Source of the DNA: Deltaproteobacteria bacterium
Lineage (GTDB): Bacteria; Desulfobacterota_B; Binatia; UBA9968
Reading direction: 5' to 3'
Length of the DNA stretch: 5,825 nt
NCBI GenBank assembly: GCA_005879255.1
Contig: VBKY01000367.1
Location: forward strand, 1-5,825
Shown here: piece after piece, positions 1-5,765 of the stretch
Layout of the letters: the number at the start of each line of letters is the position of its first letter
Position numbering within the stretch: the first letter of the stretch is position 1
The notes under the pieces: model-generated
What the model was told of the DNA's origin: nothing
What the model saw: the letters and a program-made list of their open reading frames with translations, nothing else
Database searches by the model: none
Position numbers and translations under genes: made by a program

Positions 1-286
1 TGCCGCCGATCGTAACGAGCAAGTCCGGCTTCTTTTCTTTGTAGCTCTTAACAAGAGGACGGTATTCTTCGTAGGTGTCCTTAGCCGAAATATCCAAGGC
101 AAGGTTTTTTCCTTGGATGTATCCAAGTTCTCTAAGTCCATCGCGTAGACCCATTATCTGCGGAATATCCGCACTGCCGACCACAAGGACACCCACGTGA
201 TAAACCTTGAGTTGTTGCGCCTGCGCAAAAGAAGTACCGGCCAACAAGAAAGTCGCCAATAGCCAGATAATGAATTTTCCTTGCAT
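1..286 (-). CDS. ABC transporter substrate-binding protein, TrpX-like (copy A, C-terminus outside window)
   Basis: This is the first 95 residues of a periplasmic binding protein that would capture a small solute for an ABC importer; the ligand is unknown. Residues 1-24 look like a Sec signal peptide: MQGK, a hydrophobic stretch, then AQAQQ. The mature start is KVYHVGVL, followed by GLRDGLRELGYIQGKNL at about 47-62, the N-terminal lobe signature shared with the two upstream paralogues. A second beta-strand, PDLLVTIGG, reaches the window edge. The ATG at 286 is chosen because GAGGAG lies 8 bases upstream. The gene starts 34 bases after the stop of the frameshifted copy B and probably belongs to the same transcript. 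It diverges more from B and C (LALDISAKD replaces the usual IEYR segment), so its ligand may differ. The family call is firm; the substrate cannot be read. Confidence 0.85.
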   Translation of the reverse strand, partial: MQGKFIIWLLATFLLAGTSFAQAQQLKVYHVGVLVVGSADIPQIMGLRDGLRELGYIQGKNLALDISAKDTYEEYRPLVKSYKEKKPDLLVTIGG

Positions 287-294
287 TAATGTCG

Positions 295-300
295 CTCCTC
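295..300 (-). promoter_or_regulatory. Ribosome binding site of copy A
   Basis: GAGGAG read on the minus strand, 8 bases before the ATG at 286. It is a good Shine-Dalgarno match and fixes the start of copy A. Confidence 0.7.
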
Positions 301-1240
301 TTCTTCCCTCACGAACTTTGCTAACGAATTACCCTATCCGCCCTTACCAGCACGTTTGGCGGAATTGTGACGCCGATCTGCTTCGCCGTCTTGAGATTGA
401 TGATGAGCTCGAACTTCGTTGGCTGCTCCACCGGCAGATCGGCAGGCTTGGCGCCTTTTAGAATCTTGTCGACGTATGTGGCGGCGCGGCGCCACAAGTC
501 AGCGTAGATGGTGCCATAGGCCATCAGGCCGCCGGCTTCGACAAATTCCCGGTCCGGTCGCCGGTAGACGGTTTCCGACCGCGAGATCGATAATGGGTTT
601 TCGATGAGTATTGGTTACGGTTGTCGGCAGCACGATAAGGGCTCCGGCGCGATCGCGGCTTCCGGCTCTAAATGCGCTCTCGAAGTCTTCCGGGCGCCGC
701 ACTTCAAGGGATTGTAGTTGTACCGCCAATGAGCGCGCAGCGGTCTGCATTTCTTTGAATTCGACGACTTTAGCCGGGTCGTTTGGATCATACAGGACGG
801 CAATGCGGCTCACTTTGGGAAGAGTTTCTTTGATCAGCTCCAATCGTTTTCCACTCAAGTCAAAGGTCACCGAGGTCAATCCTGTAACATTTCCTCCGGG
901 CCGGGCGAGACTCGCGACGAATCCGCTCCCGACTGGATCGGCGAAATTCGTCATCACGATCGGAGTCGTTTTTGTGGCCTTCATCGCAGCGAGGGCAAGT
1001 TGGTTCCCCCCGCCTCCAACCAAAACGTCAATCTTGAGGCCGACCAGCTCGCTAGCGAGCGCCGGTAGCCGATCGGACTTACCTTCGGCAGATCGATACT
1101 CAATAATGATGTTTTTCCCCTCCACATATCCGAGCTCCCGCAGTCCTTGTTGGAATGCTTCAACACGGGGCGAGGCGGCGGAAGGAGAGCTGATAATCAG
1201 GAATCCGATCCGGGGAACTTTCTGCTGCGCCCCGACTGGA

Positions 1241-1295
1241 AAGCTACGCGCAAAGAGCAAAGCGCAAAGAAAGCTAAGTGCAAAGAGCAAAGTGC
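1241..1295. repeat. Two 25-bp direct repeats at a 30-bp period inside the signal-peptide coding region
   Basis: Units at 1241-1265 and 1271-1295 match at 22 of 25 positions and share the core GCAAAGAGCAAAG. The 30-bp period equals ten codons, so on the minus strand the units encode LLFALSF and LLFARSF, separated by LCA. Together they form the hydrophobic core of the copy B signal peptide. Confidence 0.85.
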
Positions 1296-1313
1296 TAGGA
1301 ACAGTGCTCTTCC

Positions 1314-1341
1314 TGATCTCTGACTTCTGACCTCTGATCTC
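1314..1341. repeat. Tandem heptamer array (4 x 7 bp) next to the start codon of copy B
   Basis: Plus-strand units are TGATCTC (1314), TGACTTC (1321), TGACCTC (1328) and TGATCTC (1335). The outer two are identical and the inner two vary at one or two positions. On the minus strand they begin 3 bases after the ATG of copy B and encode the charged peptide TEIRGQKSEIRK before the hydrophobic core. Seven is not a multiple of three, so gain or loss of one unit would shift the frame. Confidence 0.85.
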
Positions 1342-1343
1342 CG

Positions 1344-2333
1344 TCATCTAATCACCTTATCCGCTCTTGCCAGCACATTCGGCGGAATTGTTAGGCCGAT
1401 TTGCTTTGCAGCTTTCAGATTGATAATGAACTCGAACTTTGTCGGCTGTTCCACCGGCAGATCGGCAGGCTTGGCTCCCTTCAGGATTTTGTCTACGTAG
1501 GTGGCGGCACGGCGATAAACCTCCAATTCGTTGGTTGAATAAGACATGAGACCACCGGCCTCTATCCAAGTACTTCCTTCGTACATCGAAGGCAGTCGGT
1601 TTTTTATGGCTAAATCAGCAATTCGCTTCTGTTGACGGAAGACCGGGCCACTCGTAACCGTGATCAGCGCGCGTCCCTTGGCCGCAGTTTGGAATAATCC
1701 CTCCAGATCAAAGTTCGGACTTCGCACCTCTAGGGATTGAAGCTGTATTTTTAGAGCACGCGCCGCGGTCTCATACTCTTTAAAAGCGGTAGCCCTGTCC
1801 GCGGTCCAAAGAACTCCGATGCGCGATAGCCGCGGAACCACCTCCGCAAGCAATTCCAGCCGCTTCCCGCTCAAGTCGCGCTGAAGTGTTGCGAGTCCCG
1901 TAATATTTCCACCCGGGCGCGCCAAGCTATCGACCAACCCATCCGCGACTGGATCTCCACCAGCCACCATGACAATGGGGATCGTCTTGGTCGTCTGCTG
2001 GGCTGCGCGGATCGCTGACAGAATTGGGACGACAAGGACATCCACCTTGAGTTGCACGAGTTCGGCTATGAGGCTTGGCGCAAGGCCCACCTTTCCCCCA
2101 CCGCCGCGATACTCGATCACAAAGTTTTTTCCCTCAACGTAACCAAGATCGCGCAACCCTTGGCGCAAAGCTTCGACGTACGGCCCCTGATTAGTCGCGT
2201 CGCCAGTTCCCGACACGTAACCGATACGCGGGATTTTTGCGGGCTGCTGCGCCTCGGCTATGACTGCAACAGCAAGCAGCACCACTACAAGCAGGATTGA
2301 TAAGACACCAGCTTTCTTGATTGCACACATCAT
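1344..2333 (-). CDS. ABC transporter substrate-binding protein, TrpX-like (copy C, intact)
   Basis: A complete 329-residue periplasmic binding protein of the ABC_sub_bind (TrpX-like, PF04392-type) family, of normal family length. Residues 1-30 are a signal peptide with a long Leu/Val core (SILLVVVLLAVAVIA) and the cleavage region AEAQQ. Mature landmarks are IPRIGYVS (34-41), LRQGLRDLGYVEGKN (56-70), IPIVM (118-122), SLARPGGNITGL (136-147), DLSGKRLELL (153-162), NRLPSMYEG (245-253), EAGGLMSY (258-265) and the tail [12 protein letters not shown]...PPNVLARADKVIR. It should bind a small organic ligand for an ABC importer, but no permease or ATPase lies in the window, so the partner and ligand are unknown. 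No clear Shine-Dalgarno precedes the ATG at 2333; the adjacent second Met (2330) is an equally possible start. Its stop overlaps the ATG of copy B, so the two are probably translationally coupled. Confidence 0.93.
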   Translation of the reverse strand: MMCAIKKAGVLSILLVVVLLAVAVIAEAQQPAKIPRIGYVSGTGDATNQGPYVEALRQGLRDLGYVEGKNFVIEYRGGGGKVGLAPSLIAELVQLKVDVLVVPILSAIRAAQQTTKTIPIVMVAGGDPVADGLVDSLARPGGNITGLATLQRDLSGKRLELLAEVVPRLSRIGVLWTADRATAFKEYETAARALKIQLQSLEVRSPNFDLEGLFQTAAKGRALITVTSGPVFRQQKRIADLAIKNRLPSMYEGSTWIEAGGLMSYSTNELEVYRRAATYVDKILKGAKPADLPVEQPTKFEFIINLKAAKQIGLTIPPNVLARADKVIR

Positions 2334-2559
2334 TCGTTATGTATCACGCGGGCGGTATTAGAGAAAAGTGAGATTTACGACGGAGGGCGACAGGGATTCG
2401 TCGAGTGGAAAAACCAGATTTTTAGCCTGAGATTGAACTGAACGACGCTTCGAATCGATTTTGTTAGTGGTTCGCCGAGAGTGCCGCGTTACGATTTTCA
2501 AGCTTGACTCGTCGCCACGAGCAGCGTTATAGGTGCGCATTCCACCCTCGGGATGCGCC
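2334..2559. other. Divergent intergenic region between copy C and the YHYH-like gene
   Basis: 226 bases between a minus-strand and a plus-strand gene, so promoters for both are expected here. I see no convincing -35/-10 pair on either strand and no coding signal. The only definite structure is the hairpin at its right end. Confidence 0.5.
2535..2558 (+). promoter_or_regulatory. 9-bp hairpin one base before the start codon at 2560
   Basis: Left arm 2535-2543 (GCGCATTCC) pairs with right arm 2550-2558 (GGGATGCGC) around a 6-base loop. Eight pairs are Watson-Crick and one would be G-U in RNA. There is no T-run, so it does not look like a terminator. It occupies the place where a Shine-Dalgarno would lie and could limit translation of the following gene. 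Its function is inferred from position only. Confidence 0.45.
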
Positions 2560-2810
2560 ATGAAATACGCTCTAGCAATCGTACAGCTCGCTTTTGGCCT
2601 GGCGCTTTTTCTCTGCGCAACAGTTCCCGCGTATCCTCACGGCAGTGGCTTGGATGCTACGGCTGCCATCACAACCGGAAACCCGGCGGTTATCACTGTC
2701 ATCGTGGGCCGCTCGCCGGGCAATCCTTCTCGCAGGACGAGGTGCTAAAGAAGTTGTCGCCGGAAAAAGTCGAAACCGATAAGAATAAGAAGATGAAGAC
2801 AAAGCTGTGA
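2560..2810 (+). pseudogene. Small secreted His/Cys-rich (YHYH-like) protein, frameshifted
   Basis: The gene is split over two frames. From the ATG at 2560 the first frame encodes a clear signal peptide (MKYALAIVQLAFGLALFLCA then VPAYPHGSGLDA). From 2658 the second frame continues with YGCHHNRKPGGYHCHRGPLA, the compact His/Cys motif of small secreted proteins annotated as YHYH-domain proteins, then QSFSQDEVLKKLS and a Lys-rich tail ending at 2810. One missing base after 2657 would restore GLDA-YGCHHNRK and give 83 residues, a normal size for this type. The His and Cys residues suggest metal binding, but no function is established for the family that I know of. No Shine-Dalgarno is visible; a hairpin abuts the start. 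Either single-base decay or a sequencing error would explain the break. Confidence 0.7.
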
Positions 2811-2867
2811 ACTTCATTGAGAGCAGACGCCGACGTTTCATTTACTCGCTAAACTATCGCGGACAAA

Positions 2868-2893
2868 TTGCCTAGCCGTCGAACTAGTATGAT
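2868..2893 (+). promoter_or_regulatory. Possible promoter of the 169-aa gene
   Basis: TATGAT at 2888-2893 is a 5 of 6 match to a sigma70 -10 box. TTGCCT at 2868-2873 could serve as the -35 box, but the 14-base spacer is short. Transcription would start near 2900, giving a leader just long enough for the ribosome binding site. Tentative. Confidence 0.3.
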
Positions 2894-2906
2894 AGGGCTA
2901 TTGACC

Positions 2907-2912
2907 GGAGGT
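2907..2912 (+). promoter_or_regulatory. Strong ribosome binding site of the 169-aa gene
   Basis: GGAGGT ends 5 bases before the ATG at 2918. It is the best Shine-Dalgarno in the window and fixes that start. Confidence 0.75.
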
Positions 2913-2917
2913 GTGAT

Positions 2918-3427
2918 ATGGCGGCTGCGAGACGTTACGATGAAGATCTCAGAGCGATTGGCCAGGTGCTTGAAGCCCGAGATATTAGTGTCTTTGAACT
3001 AAAGCACCTTGCAGATAACTATGTCATTCAGGGTTTGCCTGAACAGACCGGATCGCTCCGTTCGAAGGTACGGCAGTGGCTCCGGCGATTACGCAGTGGT
3101 TCCAGCGCGGAGTTATTAGCTTTAGGCTTGGCAGACGTTGAAGAACTGTCCCAAGCCGGGCGAGCGAAGCGCTCCAACGCGGGTCGCCTTGCGGATTTTC
3201 ACAGTGTGTCGAATACCTTGCGCACGATAGGTGCCTATCTCGACGCCAGCGAGTTCGAGCTGGTTGAGCTGCACAAAAGGCGAATTTCGATCACACTGTT
3301 GTATCGAGACAAGGCAGGCCACGAACGAGAAGAAGACCGACCTATCTCTTCCTTCTATAGGCTGTTTCTTGAGCTTTGCGGAAAGCGAGGCCAGACACAA
3401 CAAACACCGCTCCAGTCAAAAAGTTAA
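2918..3427 (+). CDS. Hypothetical protein, 169 aa
   Basis: I do not recognise a characterised family. The protein is soluble, with no signal peptide or membrane segment. Residues 1-45 (RYDEDLRAIGQVLEARDISVFELKHLADNYVIQG) read as an alpha-helical unit. Residues 47-66 are very basic (SLRSKVRQWLRRLRSG), then comes an amphipathic helix around ADVEELSQAGRAKR. Residues 90-160 look like a mixed alpha/beta domain: LRTIGAYLDASEFELVELHKR, the strand-like ISITLLYRDKAGHERE, and SFYRLFLELCGKR at the end. A strong GGAGGT site and good coding character make it a real gene. The basic stretch would suit nucleic-acid contact, but this is only an inference. The next gene starts 49 bases downstream on the same strand, so the two may be co-transcribed. 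No terminator hairpin follows the stop. Confidence 0.8.
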   Translation: MAAARRYDEDLRAIGQVLEARDISVFELKHLADNYVIQGLPEQTGSLRSKVRQWLRRLRSGSSAELLALGLADVEELSQAGRAKRSNAGRLADFHSVSNTLRTIGAYLDASEFELVELHKRRISITLLYRDKAGHEREEDRPISSFYRLFLELCGKRGQTQQTPLQSKS

Positions 3428-3458
3428 ATTTGAAATGTTCTCTCTGCTCACTTAACAC

Positions 3459-3488
3459 CGCAGTGCACGGCAGTGCATGGCAGCACAT
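3459..3488. repeat. Three 10-bp tandem units overlapping the start of the 233-aa gene
   Basis: Units CGCAGTGCAC (3459), GGCAGTGCAT (3469) and GGCAGCACAT (3479) differ from their neighbour at two or three positions. The array contains GTGCAC and TGCATG-type palindromic hexamers. The ATG at 3477 lies at the end of the second unit, and a second ATG (3487) starts at the end of the third unit. Confidence 0.6.
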
Positions 3489-4178
3489 GGCCTTCAACAA
3501 CGGTTTGACCACTTCCACGGCAAAGGAGCATTCGTCCGGCTGCGTTCGATGCTCAATGATCCACGGTTCGCTTACCAGCACATCGCTAACAAGTTCGGTT
3601 TCACGAGGCAGTACATTGCACAACTTGCGAATGAGTTAAGTATCAACGGCAGGCAACGCCAACGTAAGCGTTCGTCACGCCGTGAGCCTCGCATCATCAA
3701 ATTAGAGTATCCGCCGAGCATTCGGGCTGTCATAAACAAGATTAGGCGTTCAGGTAATCAGGTGACGCCGTATATCTTTCCTGTTCAACCAAGCGCGCCA
3801 TACCGCACTTGGAGATCGCTAAAAATAGTGGTCGTGAACGGCGTGCTTTGCACGATTCAAATGCTCATGGGCTATAAACTCAGACCGAATGGCCGAGAAT
3901 ACGTTCGTTTTGATGTTAACGGCGAGGTGAAGAGAGCCAAAGTGGCGCTCTGGGCAATGAGAAGCGGTCGGGTAATGAGGGCGTACGTCATTCCGCTAAC
4001 TCATTTGCGCACGGTCGCTTCCGTATATCTTCCCGTTGACGGTAAGTACGCCGTAGGCAACAGTCACAAACCCCGCAAAGATTGGACCCGTTACGAGGAT
4101 GCGTGGCACCTGCTTGGTGGCGTCAAGCGGGCGTTGTCCTGCGTGAGCCAGGACGCAATACGCCGCTCCAAGCTGTGA
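3477..4178 (+). CDS. Hypothetical protein with N-terminal HTH-like segment, 233 aa
   Basis: Not a characterised family I can name. Residues 19-52 (VRLRSMLNDPRFAYQHIANKF...FTRQYIAQLANEL) have the spacing of a helix-turn-helix, followed by a highly basic linker (about 55-70, with GRQRQRKRSSRREPR), so DNA binding is likely. The C-terminal part (about 75-220) is mixed alpha/beta: VVVNGVLCTIQML, YVRFDVNGEVKRAKVALW, RAYVIPLTHLRTVASVYLPVDGKYAV and the tail KPRKDWTRYEDAWHLL. The order of strands, with an internal IQ and a later YVIP, recalls PD-(D/E)XK-like nucleases associated with introns, but I see no complete catalytic D...E-x-K set, so this is speculative. The frame is open only from 3456, and ATG 3477 is the first start available; no Shine-Dalgarno is seen. 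It follows the 169-aa gene by 49 bases. Confidence 0.75.
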   Translation: MAAHGLQQRFDHFHGKGAFVRLRSMLNDPRFAYQHIANKFGFTRQYIAQLANELSINGRQRQRKRSSRREPRIIKLEYPPSIRAVINKIRRSGNQVTPYIFPVQPSAPYRTWRSLKIVVVNGVLCTIQMLMGYKLRPNGREYVRFDVNGEVKRAKVALWAMRSGRVMRAYVIPLTHLRTVASVYLPVDGKYAVGNSHKPRKDWTRYEDAWHLLGGVKRALSCVSQDAIRRSKL

Positions 4179-4269
4179 ATGGCCATTGTTTGGGGTGCGG
4201 CTATCGTCTCGCTTGGATCGTGATTCGAGGGAAACAGCCGAAGGGCTCGTCACGCCAATGGCGAAGAAA
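4179..4269. other. Short convergent intergenic stretch
   Basis: Lies between the end of the plus-strand 233-aa gene and the end of the minus-strand remnant. No terminator hairpin with a T-run is apparent. A plus-strand reading from ATG 4258 (MAKKSAGKILSDSQLAIAKR) is open but runs over the remnant in antisense and has no supporting evidence. Confidence 0.4.
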
Positions 4270-4671
4270 TCAGCAGGCAAAATCCTGAGCGATTCCCAGT
4301 TGGCCATCGCCAAACGTTTCACTTTTCACGTTTGCGGAAACAAAGGCATGGAGACGGTTTATGTATTTATCATCGGTCAAGTTATGCTTTTTGCCGTCCG
4401 ATCGCTCTTGGGGCTCATCTCGGGGAGGAAACACCGCATCAGCGAAAGATTTCAGGATTCTTCTGCAGGATAGCAACGCCTGAGACCAGTCTTCTTCGTT
4501 GCCAGACCTGAGCCGATCGTACGCAGCAACAAACTGCTCCAAGGCCTTTGGACATAGATCCTTTAATTTTCCGTCAACTTCAAGTCGCCGTCGTTCGAGA
4601 ATGCTTTGGAAAACATTGCTGTAATGCAGTTCATTATACCAGGCCAAAACCCTTGCGTGCGCGGCGGCCAT
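4270..4671 (-). pseudogene. Truncated hypothetical gene, possibly abortive-infection-like
   Basis: A 133-residue reading from the first ATG, mostly alpha-helical and soluble: AAAHARVLAWYNELHYSNVF, ERRRLEVDGKLKDLCPKALEQF, EDWSQALLSCRRILKSFADAVFPP, then a charged loop and LTDDKYINRLHAFVSANV. The CRRILKSFADAVFPPRDE...LTDDKYINRL pattern reminds me of unnamed proteins with abortive-infection-type C-terminal domains; this is from memory and uncertain. Both ends look lost. The frame stays open upstream to the stop of the CmcI-family gene with no good start (...HVVIGRVMAAAH), and after ETFGD (about 4306) the last eleven residues (GQLGIAQDFAC) look unrelated to the helical body. I therefore read it as a remnant cut by recombination rather than a working gene. 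An intact short gene remains possible. Confidence 0.45.
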
Positions 4672-4725
4672 AACTCGGCCAATGACAACATGGCGTGCCG
4701 CAGCCGGCGCACGACCCGGCCAACA

Positions 4726-5472
4726 TTAGCGCTTCCGCAGATAGCCGTTGAAGTTGAACGTGCTGTTGTAACCGAACAGGTCGGTGAAGCGCGTATCCAC
4801 CTGGAACTGCCCAGGATGGGCACGCGCGAACTCCCGGAGCGCCTCGTGCTTCTCCCGGATGTAGCAGGTGTCCTCAACGACGAGATAGTCGCCCGACCGC
4901 ATCGACCGGTTCAGGTGCGTGAGGACTGCCTTCACGTTCACGTGCGCGTCCTCGATCACGAGCCAGGGGTGAGGCGCCTTCGCGAGGACTTCGGCGTCGA
5001 TCGTCGACGGGACCATGCTGTCGCAGCGACGGAACGTTATGCGCGGGTCGTCCGTCACCTTCACCCGGCCCGGATCGATGTCGAACGAATGGACGTGAAA
5101 GGGCCCGACTCGCATCGCGTCGAGCAGGTCGGCGAACCACAGGGCGCTTCCGCCCTGGAACGAGCCGATCTCGATCACGGTCCGCGGCTTGAGCTCCCAG
5201 AGGAGCAGCGGGTAGAGCGCGAGATCGACGGGGTCCTTTATGTTGGGTATCCCTCGCCAGTGCACGCCGCCGTCGTCACGGTTCCACTTCGCTTCCTGCA
5301 CGCGCATGAGGAACTGGCGCGAGAGCGCCAGGTCCGATGCCCAACGCCGGCCGTCCAGCTCCACGAAGCGCCCGCCTTCCTCGCCCGGCCGGCCGCGCGC
5401 GATCGCGCGCAGCGCGGACACGCCGGTATCCACGGCGGAGAACAGCTTGCGCGAGAGTGCCTCGAGGTTCAT
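4726..5472 (-). CDS. CmcI-family (cephalosporin hydroxylase / O-methyltransferase-like) protein, 248 aa
   Basis: A SAM-dependent methyltransferase-fold protein of the CmcI / rhamnosyl O-methyltransferase type. Residues 71-95 (HWRGIPNIKDPVDLALYPLLLWELKP) are the entry segment of the family. Motif I is TVIEIGSFQGGSALWFADLL (98-117). DIDP (131-134) ends the next strand and probably contacts the cofactor. RRCDS (148-152), VIEDAHVNV (172-180) and YLVVEDT (196-202) follow; E174, H177, E200 and D201 sit where CmcI relatives place metal-binding or catalytic residues. The usual family LDSDH appears here as IEDAH. Members modify small molecules or glycan sugars; the substrate here is unknown. The ATG at 5472 gives the family's normal length but has only a weak Shine-Dalgarno. 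The frame is open upstream to a GTG at 5769, adding 99 residues unlike the family. GC content is clearly higher than in the left half of the window. Confidence 0.85.
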   Translation of the reverse strand: MNLEALSRKLFSAVDTGVSALRAIARGRPGEEGGRFVELDGRRWASDLALSRQFLMRVQEAKWNRDDGGVHWRGIPNIKDPVDLALYPLLLWELKPRTVIEIGSFQGGSALWFADLLDAMRVGPFHVHSFDIDPGRVKVTDDPRITFRRCDSMVPSTIDAEVLAKAPHPWLVIEDAHVNVKAVLTHLNRSMRSGDYLVVEDTCYIREKHEALREFARAHPGQFQVDTRFTDLFGYNSTFNFNGYLRKR

Positions 5473-5511
5473 GCGTGACGATGATTCCAATCCGGCGCTA
5501 GAATAACAACC

Positions 5512-5718
5512 ATGTTCATGGCCTCTCTCGCCTTGTCGCCGGCCACCACCGCTGAAGAAATATTCGGCTGGAAAAACGTCCACAAACATGACGGCGAGCT
5601 TGTCGGCAAGAAGAAGGACAAGCTCGGGCGCTCCGAGCGATATCTCAAGGAACTTTCCAAGATAACAAAGGCGAACGCCCTTCCGAGCGGGTGGGGCCAC
5701 GCCCGAGCAGCGAAGTAG
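5512..5718 (+). CDS. Doubtful small ORF, 68 aa
   Basis: An open frame divergent from the CmcI-family gene, starting 39 bases from its ATG. It encodes an Ala-rich start (MFMASLALSPATTAEEIFGW) and a Lys-rich centre (GELVGKKKDKLGRSERYLKE), ending SGWGHARAAK. Third codon positions are GC-rich, as expected for coding DNA in this part of the window. There is no Shine-Dalgarno and no family I recognise. The opposite strand is also open in frame with the CmcI-family gene, so coding on either strand is unproven. Confidence 0.25.
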   Translation: MFMASLALSPATTAEEIFGWKNVHKHDGELVGKKKDKLGRSERYLKELSKITKANALPSGWGHARAAK

Positions 5719-5765
5719 AGCGGCGCTCAAAGCGTTGGGAAAGTAGCAGTGTGTTTGCCACTCGG

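Larger units (their letters stand above)
321..1347 (-). pseudogene. ABC transporter substrate-binding protein, TrpX-like (copy B, frameshifted)
   Basis: A binding-protein gene split over two frames. The first part (1347 to about 559) encodes a signal peptide ending SFPVGAQQ, then PRIGFLI, GLRELGYVEGKN (69-79), the family signature SLARPGGNVTGL (146-157) and DLSGKRLEL (163-171), and is in register up to NRLPA at residue 263. From about 557 to the stop at 321 the second frame continues with [15 protein letters not shown] and the tail [14 protein letters not shown]...RADRVIR, matching copy C. Inserting five bases between 558 and 557 restores the usual family reading [17 protein letters not shown] and gives about 343 residues. 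Without repair the first frame runs on to a stop at 499, losing the C-terminal lobe. The ATG overlaps the stop of copy C (ATGA), with AAGGTG 5 bases upstream. It may be a true pseudogene or an assembly error; the paralogy is clear. Confidence 0.85.

Noticed and set aside
611..1330. 239-aa plus-strand ORF
   Set aside because: Exact antisense of copy B, whose minus-strand reading has clear family motifs.
1241..1341. CRISPR-like array
   Set aside because: Only two 25-bp units and four heptamers, no unique spacers of regular length and no cas gene; the repeats lie in a coding leader.
2553..2810. 85-aa reading starting at ATG 2553 as the real start of the YHYH-like gene
   Set aside because: It lacks a signal peptide and its first part is the out-of-frame reading of a perfect one in the 2560 frame, so a frameshift is the better explanation.
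3996..4322. 108-aa minus-strand ORF
   Set aside because: Largely antisense to the end of the 233-aa gene and without recognisable features.
4186..4473. 95-aa plus-strand ORF from a TTG
   Set aside because: No ribosome binding site, starts just behind the previous gene and runs antisense to the better-supported remnant.
5395..5410. Perfect 16-bp palindrome GCGCGCGATCGCGCGC
   Set aside because: Lies inside the GC-rich gene and encodes ordinary Ala/Arg codons (RAIAR); expected by chance in such composition.
4606..5478. 290-aa plus-strand ORF rich in Arg, Val and Glu
   Set aside because: Antisense shadow of the GC-rich CmcI-family gene; composition is that of a mirrored frame and no motif is present.
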